This document shows, one piece after another, positions 37,170-50,974 of a stretch of DNA of 64,000 nt. Numbering within the stretch: the first letter of the stretch is position 1; each line of letters begins with the position of its first letter. Under the pieces are notes generated by a model. It was given only the letters and a program-made list of their open reading frames with translations, was not told the origin of the DNA and searched no databases. The position numbers and the translations under genes are program-made. The DNA is from Hydnum rufescens UP504 (Eukaryota > Basidiomycota > Agaricomycetes > Cantharellales > Hydnaceae). The DNA lies in contig MU128953.1 of the NCBI GenBank assembly GCA_014904985.1, forward strand, positions 124,001 to 188,000. The letters run 5' to 3'.

Positions 37170-40100
37170 TTAGTGTCTGGGCAGCTGGCTTGCCCATGTA
37201 ATGTCAGGTATATCGTTCAAGATGTTATCTATAAGATCCTGCTGAGTTATGGGACGATCAATAGTGAACGCCGCGCCTCCAGTGTCTATCGGCTGTCGGT
37301 TCCTGTTCAAGATATTGGCATTGTCTAGCAGAACGGCGAACGAGAGGTCGATGTCAGTTGGCGTAGTCAGTCCGTCGTTGTACAACGGGATGAGCCTTGT
37401 GATCTCTGATCTGAGGAAGGGGACCATCCCAGTCACGACAGTCGAGATCCAGTTGTCATAGAGGTTGGGCACATTGACAGTGGCTTTATTCGGACTGGAA
37501 GTACTATCAGTGAAGTTTCCAGCCACTACTATACGAGGTACCCACGCATCGACATTGCTTGTCAAGTACTGTGCAGACCAGTCCTTCCATATATCTCTGA
37601 TGCAGGCGTTGTTGAGTAAGAAATTTTGCTGAACCTGAGCGGCGCGTTGTCATCAGCAAATGAATCGTCATCGTTATACCAGAGCAGCTCACGGTGTAGT
37701 CATTCATGTATGACGCCACCCCGGCAGCCGCACGCAGCTTCGAGACCTGATCTGGTTTTCAGCACGACACTTGAACAGTAACAATGTGCTGCAAACCTGT
37801 GCCGTCGCACAATAGCCAGAGAATTTTGTCGAATCCATCAACACTCGAGGTCCCAGGTTGTTCAACCGACGTTCTCCTTCGTACATCAACGTATTCTTGC
37901 GGCATTCATGTAAGTTGAAGTCTTCACGAATCTGTACGGATGCAGCTCACCTTGAACACATTGCTCTGCTGCTCTAGAATGACCATTGCGTTGCCACCTA
38001 GGTCGGGTGATTGTGAGACTGTCGAGGTATCTGAAAAATGATATCTCATACCCACGTGACCACCCGGATAACATTGCCCTATTTCGTCGAATACGGTCAC
38101 ACCAGGGTACACGGTCACACCGGGGTAATACGTCGTGGGGTGTACTAGATTTTCTTCAACCCAATCACAATAATGTCTGCCGGGTATCATGGTTAGCAAG
38201 CATCTTTTAGGAGTCGAATGCTAGTTCTACTTATTTCCTGCAGTATTCTGCCATAAGGCTGGAAATTGGGCAAGGTAGTCCATGAACAAAGCCGCTGTGG
38301 GGATGAGAACAAGATAAGATATCGGCTGAATAGACAACAAGCCTCTGCACATACACATAGATTGCTCATAGCTGTGGTGGCGTGGTAGTTCAGCATAAGG
38401 AAGCGTCTAAGGTTCCATGCACTTACACATGCTCCCGAGCATAAATGGCCTCACTATTAGCCTGTGCTAGGGCAGGTTGTCCGTTCCTCGTCGTTCCAGT
38501 ATTGATCTGAGTGCAATGTGACTGAGCTTAGCTACCTTTGGTTTGAAGCGAAAGGTACTTTACCGGTAACGGGTTATACCTACAGTCGGCGAAACATCAA
38601 AGAATATCCTACGACAAGAGGCGGTGACTCGCCTGCCATACTCGGGATCCAATTCGCCAGGGTGATCCAGGTCAAAGTAGGCTTGCACCTGGGTCTTCTC
38701 ATATGCGGGTATAGGTATCGTTAGTGGGCAGACTTTCAACGTGGACTCTTTCAACGTGGACTCGGCTGGAATGAATGGATCCGTAAAGTTAGCCCTTCCG
38801 TCCAACACCGGGATGGTGTCCCTTTCTGTTGCCAGCAGCATGCCATTGATGTCCTCGTCGCGTCTGTTCAAAGCGTCTGCTGTCTGTCCGGTATTTCCAG
38901 GTTCGAGACTGGCGTATATTTGACAAGTCTTCGATCCCGAAGGAGTATCCAAGATATCACTGCCTACTGCTGGGCAGAATAGATTGCCGGGTAGGAAGGG
39001 AACTCCGGCCCGTTTATGATGAATCGATGTCTGGTTTGCGGAGTTGACGACTGCGGATGTCGGAATCTGAACCCCCCGCAGGCGAGATTTGGAAGAGGTA
39101 TGCTCGCATGCAACGTAAGCTGGCGAGTCCAGGGCATGGCGTGTGTCGATTGTAACTCCGCGGCCGGCTGTGCCCACTGCTTTGTAAAAGTAATATGGAT
39201 GGTCCTCGTCGCGTTTGCTGTTGTGTGTGGCAGACTGAGCGACGGATGAGAAACAACTTCCCCCGAAGGGGAATTCTGGATATTATCCAGTCAGTGCTTG
39301 TAACGAACGAAGTCATAGCATATACTGACCATTGTTGTAGAACGTCAAGGAAAGCGGGTTTGCCCTCCAAAACAGAACCGATCCGGTTAACCCGGCATTT
39401 AGGGCGACTCCGAAATGCTATTCGAAAGTCAGAACACAGTACGCTGGTTAAAGGGTGGCACGGGCTTACAGGATTCACGCAAAATTGAGCGGCGGACTGA
39501 TTCACAATTAGCATTGTGTGTTCATTCAAGCTGGATTCGTGCTTACAGATTCGCTGACGCTACCCGTGATACTAACGCCACCGTATATGTCGGCCTCCGT
39601 GAACAACTGGAAGGATGGTGAGCCGCGTATTAGAAGCCAAAAGAATATAAGAGTGAACCTGAGCGTCGATGAGTGTCCCTCCAAGGACACTAACACCGAT
39701 CTGCAGACTGGGGATAATGTGAGTCTAAGATGGTAGGGAACTCATTAGTATGGCTTTTATTAGGTCGCAACTCGTACTAACATCAAGAGAACCCTATGGC
39801 GTATGGTAGGTGAGCAGCCAGAAGTACCGTCAAACTCGTATCTCACCTGAAGGTTGACGTTATAACCGACACTGAAATCGTAACCTTGGTTGTTTGCATT
39901 TGGATCCACTGGACCGGACTCATTCTCCTTGTCGTTGTTCGAGTCTTGCTTCCCAAATGATACATCAATCGACTACAACGCACATCAGTGTTATCATCCC
40001 TCTTATATAATACATGCTGACCGGGAATGTGTAGCCGACCGAAGTGGTGATCTGGCCTGACAAACTCAACTGGCCGGAGAGCTGTCCATACAGATGAAGG

Positions 40101-43100
40101 GAAGGTCCAAGCGTGAGCAGGCCTGAGGTTCGATGCCAGTCACTCTCTACCATAATATAATGGAGGGAATCACAGACCAGGATAGTATAGACCAGGAAAG
40201 CCGAAGGATGCGAGCTCGGAGCGCGAGCTATCAAAGTGAGCTTCGGCTAGACCCTTGACAGTGAAAGACGCTTGAGCCTGAGCTCCGGCCTGGAAGAATA
40301 TGTAGCATTCCTGCACTTCAGGCGGTACGATCGAGGCCTCTAAATAGTAGCCGAAAGAACTGGTAATAGAAGTAGACCCAGTGACTGATATGTCGAGGCT
40401 CGATGAGAAGTTCGGACACTGAACCAAACGTGTTTCATTAGTGCTGTGCATCATCAATTGACTGAAACCTAGAGATCACCACTAACCTGTTCCTCCTATT
40501 AAATACACAAATGGAGTGAATAACGGACCAGTCCTATTTCATGTAGCACATACCGCGTGATAGATGGTGTAAGTGTCAGACCACTGATGTATACGGGTCA
40601 AATCCGGTCGCCAAGAACGCATAGTACCGCAAAGCTTACGTGGAAATTACGATCGATACTGTTGCGGCTCTGAACTCTGTTCAACTTCGCCAGCCATTCG
40701 TCAAATGGACCGAACCAGCGCTTCTCGTACTCCGATGGCTGGTGATAGTCGCGTTTTCCACGTCTGGTATTTGTCGTACCGCTATCGGGAGCTGCGTTCA
40801 CCATTTCGTTCCTGTGAACACAGGCTCAAGCCGACTGCAAATGTGATAAATAAAACTACGTACCAATATCCAGGTATATCTGTCATATCCGCACGCATAC
40901 TACAGCAACGGATCAGCTAAGGGACGCCTAGGAGAATCATAAAGTCCTTACAGGACCGGTCCATTGGATTCGGGAATGGCCAAGAAGTTATAGTCAAACT
41001 TCAATGAGTACACATTTTCAGTCGACCATTTCCTAGCCTTGTGTTCAGTAGGCAGGATATCCTGGTCAGGGTGTGTCTCCAAGAAAGCAACACGGGCGTA
41101 GGGACCGAGACCACAAGATTTTGGCATCCGAACGATGGTGTGTTCCGCCTGACCAAGGAAAACGTGACCACAGCCAGAATCCTCATCATTGAGTCCCTTC
41201 GAGCAATATGCAAGTACCTAAACCATGGATTTTAAGTCAACTCAGAAGCAGTTTGATCCGTGGGACTAAATCACCTCTTGAGGTTGATCACTGGTCGCGT
41301 CGCATCCGGTGATAACCCAATCAGATTGAATATCCAGCGAACTAACTGAAGATGGGTTTGGAGACGATATAAAGACCTCTCCGAAGGCTGAGTCGTTCTC
41401 CGTGCCGTCGCCTCCTACCCCACTAGACCCTGAACCCGTCGATGACGGATCACTGGTCCCCGTGTTGTCGTCGAAGTCGACAGTAAAGGTTGCCGGTTGG
41501 TTGACATCGTAAGTATCACTGTTCTCGAATTTTTGAGGGAAAACCCAGTTCTCAGGAACAGGCAGGAATTGTGACCCTGGTAATCGCATGCTTGGCCATG
41601 ACTGACATGAAATCATGACCGAAACTTACCCGACGGCGGATCACAGCAGTAGTACCTACTCTGAATCAGCTAATTGCGATGCGGCTCATTGCATGGTCGC
41701 ATACCTCTTATTGTTGCCAACACACGACGTACTGGCATCACCCTGCATGTCACTAACTGTGACTGCCGTTAGATGCAAACTCCGTTCAAAGATATTCGCT
41801 TACATATTGCTGTTGAGGACAATAAATGTCAGGCATCAATGGGTGGTGGGGAAGGCTTTGACATACAAATTTGGCCAGCTCGGCATGCAGCATTTAGACA
41901 ATTCGGTGGATCGCCAACCCATTCGCAATTCGTGTATCCAGCTGTGGTATGATAAATGAGTGGCTGTGAACGAGCTAGTGGATGGGGCATGAGTTCCTTA
42001 CCGCCTTCCAAACAGCAAACAGGCTTGGTGTTTGACTGACAGATCTCCGGACAGACCTTGTTGGCTTGAGGTGATTGCTCGCACGATAGACCGTTATCAG
42101 CACTCCCTTGCTTGACGTGGGTCTGAGCAGTATATCCAGCCACGCATGAACCGCCAGAGCATGCTAAACAATAATTCATCGAAGGTGATCAGAATGCGTG
42201 GAACACAAACCACTTACAAGTACCGAAACATGCTCCAGGGTTTGGCTCGCCAGACTGGCAGCAAAAGGCCTTGTACCCTTGTATGCACGTCGGACGACCG
42301 TCGCCGCCAACTTCATCCAGCGCCATCACGATCTCACCGACATTGCACTGAGCGTTACAGGTCGTGCCTCCGCCTCCTCGCCATTGGCAATTCTGAGGTT
42401 CGTTCCCAGGCGGACAGCATAGCCGTGCGGGAGACTTTGGGTTGCAGGAGCCCGCGACGTTAGGTATTTGAGTGAGTGTGGTCAGACTGTCGTATCCGAT
42501 GGGACATTGTTGCCCGCAGCCCGTGATTTGGCACTGGTTACCTGTCTCAGAGGAACTTGGTTCTGTGATGCTCCCGTATAAACCGGAGAGAGCGGTGTAC
42601 TGCGAGTCATCTGATGCCGCGAACAACATAAGTCCCACATTATCCACTTCAGTACTACGAGACTGCACACCTTGATCCACGGACCATATCATGGTTCCTG
42701 AAATATAATTTCATCAGCGATGCGGTACCAGATGTTCAGAGTCCGTGTATATACCTCCGAGGCAAATACTGTTCGCATAGTCGAGCTTCATCTTGAGCGT
42801 CTGAGGATCATCGTACTGCAAACATATAGTCAGCAGATACTTAACGAGACCAGGGCTGCCATCGTACTGATACCCATTGATCTTCATTCCAAGTGCTGAC
42901 ATAGCCATATCAATATCGTGCTATGATACCCACAAATTCATGCTAGTTGACGCACATGTACTTAACAGCATCCACATCTGCAGGGAGATGAGGGACCACT
43001 CATCATGCAACAATTATCGGCACATACCATCGAAAACAGGCACAAGGTTGTCGTTGTCGATGATTTCTGCGATTTCGATGAACATTAGTGTACCTACCAC

Positions 43101-45118
43101 GAACATTCAGTATTTTATGGATTTGTGATCTCGTACTCCCAGTTGCTCACCGGAGTTTAAGCTACACACTCCAGGATCAGCTCCGCCGACGAAGGGACAG
43201 CCAGGATGTAAACAAGTCTACGAGGATGTCAGCCATAGATGTATTTGTTAAACTTCTCTTAACTCACTGGATCTGCGAGCTGGAATGAGCGACCGTAGAA
43301 GCCTGTACCAAGCACTATCTGCGAAGGATCAACCCCGACGTTTCGGAACAGTTGCATTGTTAATTTGATCTCAGTGAGATTTGTGTGTGCGTTGATCACC
43401 TGGACCAGCGTTAGAGGATGTCTGCGATGACAATTCAAGTAATATAAAGTTTACCCGACCAATGTAAGGATCAGTTCCATCCCAAACGCCGTGGAGATCA
43501 TAAGTCATGACATTGACCTGAGTAACAGCGAGGTAAACACACGGAATGGTTACGGTTTAAGGCCGTTGCATACCCAGTCAGCGCTCTGCAGGAGCGCAGG
43601 AAGGTCAAAGTGCTGCAAATACCAATAGGACGATGGTGCAGTGAAACTCAGTTCGTAGCCGCGAGGTTTGAAAGCTGCCTTGAGCTTTGACATGAAGACA
43701 GGATAGTTAGCTTTGTCCGCAGGCACACCACCCCGCTCAAATGCCACGCTACACATGTGTGTCAGTGAACATTCTTATATGGTTTATGATCGCGCCCCGC
43801 GGGGAAGGGATGAAGGTAGCACACTCACGGGTACTCCCAATCAATATCCAAGCCATCGAAAGCATATGCCTTTATGCACAATTAGCAACTGAAATCCTCA
43901 CAAGTAATCCATGGACCTGCACGGACCTGCATAATTGATAGAGCGCTAGTAATGAACGTATTCGTTGCGTCAGCACTCCCAACCATGTTGCTGAAGATAT
44001 GTTGAGTAGGCTGTGGAGAGTTCTGGGTCACATCAGACATCTCGGGGGGTTATCGACGCGTACAGGATCATTGAAGCTCCAGCCGCCGACAGAGAGAAAC
44101 ACTTTGAGCGCCGGGTTCCTCTTCTTCAAAGCTGTTGTTTGCATCCACTAGAAGGATGCATTCGCATCAGGTGCCAGTTAACACTACGATGTCCGACGCA
44201 CAAGAACATTGTCATTGACCGCCATTTCTATGATTTGAAATTCTTCGGAAATGAGTGCGAAGGCGTAATTGACTGTAACGCGATTAGTGACTGGGTCAAC
44301 AACTTGAACAGAACGGTTCTGGATCTCGTTACCATGTGTCAGGGTTTCAGCAGAAATTGAGGAGGGTGGATACATGTCGCAAGCGCGTGAATCGGTGGAC
44401 ATAGCCCATCCCTATAACCGTTCAATCGTTGAATGACCCAGACCATTGAAGACCTTACCTCATAGTAGCCAATGCGACGATGCAACGCACTTGCTTGGTT
44501 ATCGCCACAAGACTGCAGAGAGGGAGGGTTGCAATTCGATTGGCATCCGAGCTCGCAAAATTCTGAGAATGATAAATTAAGTGAGTGGCAGTTCAAGGGA
44601 ACGAACGAAAGACACCTACCCGTTGTAGTTCCGCAGAAGCCGAACTGAATCAAAATAAGCGATGATCAAGACATCAAGGGGGGCGGATTGACCTGGCTAC
44701 AGCACACATTGAGTGGACATGTAAAGTTCTCCCGAGCAGATCCTTGGCCACACTCTGCTAAGGCGTCGCAATTAGACGTGCATGACCCTCCATTCGCAAC
44801 AGTTGTACAGAACTTGTCGCCAAAGCTATCATTGTTACCAAGATTCAGATAGTTGTGTGCTGCCAAAGATCACTCTTACCCGCAAAAGCCGCTTTCAGAG
44901 TTACAACATGCCCCATTGGAGCAAGGTATTGTCGCAGTACAACTACCAACAGGAAGACTTGTGGAATTGTCTGGGGTCTGGGCTATTGCACCGGAGAAAA
45001 AAGCTACAAGGACCCGTCAGCTTCAGGCAGACAGGGAGCAGAAGATATGGATGTTAAGTCACAGAGTATGCCAGAAGTGAAGAGTGAGTATATCGTCCAA
45101 ATGCAACGAGGGCAGCAT
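37170..45118 (-). CDS. Killer-toxin-like GH18 chitinase (large, multi-domain, secreted)
   Basis: One gene of about 8 kb on the minus strand with very many short exons. Near the N-terminus a hydrophobic stretch (VAFFSGAIAQ) looks like a signal peptide. One or two Cys-rich chitin-binding (hevein-type) modules follow (CSNGACCNSESGFCG; CGDNQ). The GH18 domain runs about 44500-42650, with FLSVGGWSF and the catalytic FDGLDIDWEYP complete. Then come several Cys-rich segments, and a long C-terminal region with SGCGHVFLGQAEHTIV, FGFPGLYYPGLLTLGPSLHLYGQLSGQLSLSG and DALNRRDE. This order is that of ascomycete subgroup C chitinases, related to the alpha subunit of yeast zymocin, which lets the toxin enter through chitin. 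The stop is at 37170-37172. Start and several splice sites are unresolved. No clear inactivating break was found. Confidence 0.82.
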
Positions 45119-45499
45119 CACAGGAACTTCTCCTTGTTGCACATAGCAGCAAATGTGCGCTTACTATAAGAACCATGCAGATTCGCCGCCGGCGTGACCA
45201 CTGCGTGACGACCTCGTTACTCCTAACGTAAGTATATTATATCTACTGCTTTCAGCCTGTATGAACTTCCGTCATTATCTATGAGCGGCTATCAGGGAAA
45301 TTGGCAGATTTATTGGCATACTGTGGGAAGTGCGGAAGGGCTTCTTGGGCCGCGGTCCCTGTTTCCATCACAGAAGTCTAGGTCTGACCTCGTGCTACCA
45401 GCTGGAGTTGTAAAGATTCCCGATCATGGAGGATCATGACTTGGAGAAGCACATTCTATGATATCAAGCCGTGCGTTCGTGCTCCTTACGGCCCTCGAA
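45119..45499. promoter_or_regulatory. Divergent promoter region, chitinase / LysM protein
   Basis: About 380 bp between two divergent genes for secreted chitin-binding proteins. Shared control is likely from the layout. An AT-rich GTATATTATATC element lies near 45231-45242. The chitinase start codon is not certain, so the left edge may shift. Confidence 0.5.
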
Positions 45500-48459
45500 A
45501 TGGCCCCCTTCCGCTCTCTTGGCTTCAAGTTGGTGCTAGTATGCGCCCTGCGCTCTGGAGTTTTCGGTCGCTCAGACTTCCACAACAAGATCATTGGGCA
45601 TGCAGTGGCACAAGACAAGGCATTCCACGATGACTTGTTGAAACAATTGGCCGATGCCAGAGCCTCTACCAGTTTATCCAGCTCGTTGTCCCAATCCACT
45701 GCCCTTAACGTTGGCTCAATTCTACTCGACGATGGCGCGACCATGTTGGCCGTGAATAATACGAATAGTACGTTGCAAATATACACAGCGGATACTCTGC
45801 AAACGGATCCGGCGCCCTCTAGTGCTTGCGCCACCGCGCTCACCGCTAGCATACCTTGTAATTCGACCATTCCCTTGATGGCGTATGTGATGTTTGGCTG
45901 GAAATTATAGTAGATGAAGCTTACGCTCTGCGACCGTTTAGAATTAGTCCATTCATCTTCAATGACGCCCTTTCGACCGTCTGTACGACTGATTGCACGG
46001 TGGGACTCGAATCATATCGTGCAGGAGTAGTCTCGGCATGTGGCAACTATAGGATCGCGGGTTCAGGGAACATCACCATTTCCCCGACACTCGCCGTAGA
46101 TTATGTGCAAGGCCCCTATGCAGTTCAGTGCCTTCAAGATCCAGACACCTCAACATTCTGCGGTCCTCTCATCCAGTCTTATAATACTTCCGGTGGCTTA
46201 TTGGCACTTCCAACCAGGGAGCTATGCAGCTACTGCGTTCTAGAGACGCTGAACGTCACCTTATCCAACCCGGCGACCTACTCTGTTGCGATCGCTAGCC
46301 TACTTTCGTCGGCCATCAGTTTGTGCGGGCCGTGAGCGACCCTCTACCTTCCGGATTCGGGCATGAGACTGACAGGCAAATGATCAGACAATTTGATGCT
46401 TACAATGTTTCTACTGCTCCCAGCGACCAGGTCGTCTTCGATCCCGGTGCTTCTGGGTTTGGGTCGAATTCAAGTGCAGCTCCTGCAGTAGACTGTAGCA
46501 TTGTGGGACGCAATGTGACCACTGGCGCCGCCACGACTTGTGCTGCACTCGCCGAGGTACCGTATGAATTTAGTGATCCAGCAGGTTTCTGCCAACGCCT
46601 ATCATAGCAATACAGGATCAGTGAATATTCAGTGTTGACCTCAAACCCAGGGCTCGTTGACTGCAATATCCCGGCGAATTCCATTCTCTGCCTTCCTCAG
46701 GCTTGCACTACGTACACCATTGCAACGAATGACACATGCGACACTGTGGCAGCAATCGCAGGATCAGCGGCAGGGACTACAGTAACAACCACTCAGATCC
46801 AATCCTTCAACCCTGATCTTGGCGTGTACTGTCAATTGATGCCACTTCGAGTCGGCAAGCAGATTTGTCTGTCACCGAATGGTGGGTTCCCCAATGTCGG
46901 CGCGACGACAGGAGCTGAGCCCTCAGCCACTCCAACTGCTCTGGCGCCTGTACCTACTCCGACCGTCAGCGGTAGTACGTCCGCGTGCGGCAGGTGGTAT
47001 CAAATAAAATCTGGAGACATCTGCCAGACTGTCGCACTTAGCAATAGTGTGGCTTTGACTGATTTCTTGACGCTGAACCCAGGTGAGCATGCATATTTCA
47101 TCGACGCAAGAACTCGTCGCTGAATCTGTGTCTTAGAGATTGATGCCAATTGCACGAATTTGTGGTTGAATTACTACTATTGTGTGGCGCCCTTCCCGCC
47201 ATTTGCGTCTGTCACTGCCTCTCCTGTTATCACTACCAATTACTCTAGCGCCAGCATAATGAGCTACAGCATTCCAACGGCCAATTATACGCCTACGACC
47301 TATTTGGTTGCTCTCACAACGGCTGGCGTGACGGCGCCTACTAACGTTGCGGGTGGGACTCGCACAGTAGCATGTGGCAACTATTACAACATACAAGTAG
47401 TTGACTATACCTCTTTCATCGACAAATGCAAACTTATCATTCACTTCCTATTACAGAATGGCGATACGATTGCCTCCGTCTCGGAGCTCGTGGGGGTGAA
47501 TACCACCGACCTCGAAACCTGGAATCCTGAGTTGAGCAATGGCTCACTTCCTGGAACGGGTTCGGCCATCTGCGTCGTGTTTCCGATGGGAAATTATACA
47601 CTCATCCCCGTTGCATCGCCCATCAATGCATACCCCAATGCCACCTCAGCATGTGCTCAGTATTACACCGTTCAATCCGGCGATGGCTGCTCCTCGATCG
47701 CGACTGCGTTCGGCTTGACCACCAACCAACTTTCGGGTCTAAATCCAGGTCTGAAGACTGACTGCAAGAACTTGATCTTGGGCGAAGCTTATTGTGTGTT
47801 TCCCACGTATCCTGTCTCTAGCATTGACACTGGCACTGGGATACCGCCGAACGTTGCCACCGGAACAATTACTGATGGCTGCTCGGAGTACTACACCGTC
47901 GTATCCGGCGATAGTTGTGGTTCCATCGAGACGACGTTCAACTTGACCAGCACGCAGCTCTTGACTTACAATCCCGAGATTGCCACGGATTGCTCCAATC
48001 TTCGGCTTGGCCTTGCGTACTGCGTGAAGAGCAATGTGACTACCATGACAGGCGGTCCAACAAACCTTGCAAGTGGCTCACTCAGCAACTGCACCGAATA
48101 TCACACCGTAGTTTCGGGGGATAACTGCCCATTGATCGAGGCTACGTATTCGATCGCTGCCGCAGACTTCTTTCGTTGGTGAGTATTTGCGAGATGCTCG
48201 TCTTCTGTCTCATCACCGCTGACGATGCTGCAGGAACCCGGAGGTATACACGAATTGCACGAACATTCTTGCTCAAGAAGCTTACTGCGTAGGTGGAGGC
48301 GGTAACCCTTGCGGTAAAACCTATAAGGTGCAAAGCGGTGATTCCTGTTTCGTAATCTCGCAGAGCCAAGGTATCACTCAGGCGCAGCTCAATGCGCTCA
48401 ATCCTTTCATCGACGCAAACTGCGACTTGATACCTAGGGAGAATCTTTGCATGGGTTAA
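45500..48459 (+). CDS. Secreted protein with about seven LysM domains
   Basis: Seven exons: 45500-45882, 45942-46331, 46388-46561, 46616-47082, 47137-47396, 47457-48178 and 48234-48459, giving 873 residues. Signal peptide MAPFRSLGFKLVLVCALRSG; an in-frame ATG 14 codons earlier (45458) is an alternative. The first 390 residues are Cys- and Asn-rich without a known domain. LysM-like modules follow, each of the type YxVxSGDxCxxIAxxFxLTxxQLxxLNPxxxxDCxNLxLGxAYCV, the best near 46700, 46985, 47375, 47650, 47880, 48090 and 48305. Most carry a paired-cysteine pattern typical of fungal LysM proteins. Expected to bind chitin oligomers outside the cell. The neighbouring chitinase on the other strand suggests the two act on the same polymer. 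Confidence 0.9.
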
Positions 48460-49494
48460 ACGGCATTTTGTCTGACACATGTCTCTGTATTATATTTAGA
48501 TGTCTTTATTCGAAGTAAAATATATGACCGTTTTCGTAGGTTCTGGCAATTCAAGAATGGCATGCTGCGTGATAGCTAGCTCTTCGACCTTCGTGACTTC
48601 AAGACGAAGGGTCGTCTGCACGTACCCAAAAGGCACCGGCTCTCTGTGCTCCTCCACATCAGCAAACTCACCGGCTGGTCCCATTGGTGCGGACCTGACG
48701 CTTGGTTCCGTATGGTTATAATCGTCGTAACCGAGTTGACCTCAGAAAATGAATCTGCGAGTCACTTAGAGAGGCTTCACTGCTCATTTGGCTTGTTTTT
48801 CTTTATTTTGGTCCAACTTCAATAGAATAAATAAGACTATCGCAAACAATGATAATCGCTGTGACTCGCAAATGAGTTAATGTAGAAAGAATTAAATGTG
48901 GTGTAACATGTCTCTTTCGTAAGTCCGGCAGGACATGGTCCTGAAATGATGGGAGCAAGTGGGCAAGGCTGGGTGATTTGCTCCAGCAACACAATAACCC
49001 CGCCTCCCACCCTCTTTACTTCTCCGCTACCTCTTCACCCACTTTCTATTTATCGGCTATCCCTTGCACTTGCACCTTTCACCGGATGCTGATCGCCCGC
49101 ACCATTGACATAACACACCAACCATCCTGCCTTAGCCCATTCCCATTGAAACAAGACCCCGATCACAACCACACCACTGTACAGCCTTAGTTAGTGCTCT
49201 CATGTGGACTGGTCTCGGCGATTCCTGCCTACCCGGTATATAAATCCAGATTTCTCTCTCCAGCAACACAATTCCGGTCCGCTGTTCTCCTGATAGTGAG
49301 ATGTCCTTTGCCACACAGTACAATTTGATGTCCTTTACTGGGGTTGGTGGGATCTTGGTGTACCAAAATACGTAGGCATAAAGAGGTCGCTCTGCATGTG
49401 GATTATCCAGATCCTTTTGTGCTTGAAAAATGCGGCAGAGCTCGGCGACATGAAATCCTTCAAAATTATTATATCAGACCATGAGGACTATATG
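48460..49494. other. Intergenic region with a possible gene fragment
   Basis: No complete gene is seen. A minus-strand frame at 48684-48496 (62 residues, FGYVQTTLRLEVTKVEELA) has coding-like composition and could be the end of a lost gene, but I do not recognise it. GGTATATAAAT at 49229-49239 is TATA-like without an obvious gene behind it. A short CTCCAGCAACACAAT sequence occurs twice (near 48981 and 49259). Confidence 0.45.
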
Positions 49495-50556
49495 TCAAAT
49501 AGATCTATATGCACTGTGTATGCCAACTGCCATAGGATGTACCAGGACAAGAACTGGATCAAATCGGGTGGCAGTTGTGCCATTGGGTTTACAGTGGACA
49601 CTCCTGAATTCAGTGGGATAAAATTCATCAATAAATGGTAGGGTGATGCGAAAGGAAATCCAGATTTCAAGGATGTAGAACAATGAGGGCAATGAGCCAA
49701 TGGTATAATCCCACCGCATGTGACCGGCAGTTATCCCATTGTCACCACATTCAGCAAAGTGACAAATTGCTGAGATGAGGTCAGGTGTATTGTATCCAAT
49801 GATGATTGCTTCTATTGTGGCTCGGCACTCATGTCCTCGCTGGGCTATCTTGATATGACTGGCTTGTTGCATTGCCAGGCTCCCGACTGGAGTGGATGGT
49901 ATGACAGTATCAATCCCCACATGAATGGCAATTCCACTGTGCCCATCCAGATGATCATGCCCAAGACTGACTGAACAATCGCTATTACAGTCTGAGCAAT
50001 CCATATCTTCATGTTCATGATCTGAGATTTCTTGAACCCATGACAGGTATGTGCTCCAAAATTGGACCCATTCATGCATATTGAGAAGGTGGAGCATCTG
50101 GACCTCATACTGGCAACAGTTACTTGCGTTGTATAAATCCCTGCACATGGGGATGTGGAGTGATTCCATGGTCTCAGTTGTAAAATTAAGCGATACACCA
50201 TTATAGCATGTGTTGTCAATAGATTGTGGAAGGCTATAGAGCTTGGGGATGTTAAGGTGGTCCATGTCACTGCAGGCACCCAGATCAATGAAAATACTGA
50301 TATTATCATGGATGATATCGAGTTGAGTAGACATGTCACATAATGTATCTTCGGATTGCAGTGGATATTGAGCCATGTAAATGAAATCAAGAAATGCCTG
50401 GATCGTCCAGATGACCCATGGATCAATGTCTTCAACACCCATGATAACTGCCAAGATGGATTTCTGGAAATTGTGGTGCTCTTGGCCAGAGACTTGGGAC
50501 AACTTTGATATCCCATGACTGAAGTTGTCAGGGCCACGCTGCGACGAGAGCACCAA
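49495..50556 (-). mobile_element. Plavaka-type (CACTA-like) transposase, C-terminal part
   Basis: A 353-residue open frame. It contains LSQVSGQEHHNFQKSILAVIMG, AFLDFIYMAQYPLQSEDTL, HLNIPKLYSLPQSIDNTCYNG and TETMESLHIPMCRDLYNASN. These match, with decay, the C-terminal region of Plavaka transposases common in Agaricomycetes (HxNIPKLHSL... and E.LHIdxxKxxYRASN). The catalytic part is absent, and Lys/Arg positions of the motif are lost, so it is a broken copy despite the long frame. Terminal inverted repeats were not found. Confidence 0.75.
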
Positions 50557-50742
50557 ACAAATATAAACACAGATAATTCCGGCTAAGTCCGGTGTAAGTC
50601 CAGCTAAGTCTGAGAGAATCCGGGCAGGAATGAAATAACGAAGATAGGAGGGGATGGAGAGGCAATCCAGCAGCCCGGAAGGGACTAGGCGGAAACGAGC
50701 ACAGCGGTCCTTAAGCTCGCGGAGTCAACTGGAAAATACTCA

Positions 50743-50847
50743 GACCTGTAGTCCGGAGTAACAGTGGAAATCCTGAGATTATGTAATACGAATACGGAAT
50801 ACATGAAGGCTGACCTGTAGTCCGGAGTAACAGCGGAAATCCTGAGA
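50743..50847. repeat. 36-bp direct repeat, two copies 69 bp apart
   Basis: The sequence GACCTGTAGTCCGGAGTAAC and its next 16 bases occur at 50743-50778 and 50812-50847 with one mismatch. TCCGGCTAAGTCCGG-like short repeats lie just upstream (50578-50605). Possibly subterminal repeats of the Plavaka element. Confidence 0.75.
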
Positions 50848-50945
50848 GACCAAAGCTGGGGTCTCTGGACTTCGCTCTCGGACTACTTATACATGATGAC
50901 TATACTACGGGGGAGTGATTGCTAAACTGGAGGTGGTTACAAGGG

Positions 50946-50974
50946 GGACAGGAACAGGAACAGGAACAGGAACT
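50946..50974. repeat. (GGAACA)n microsatellite
   Basis: About four and a half copies of a 6-bp unit, followed by a GGGAAATGAAA-type imperfect repeat near 51000-51030. Confidence 0.85.

Noticed and set aside
49495..50556. Intact host gene reading of the 353-residue frame
   Set aside because: Its motifs match the C-terminal end of Plavaka transposases and a second partial copy lies 2.2 kb away, so it is a transposon fragment.
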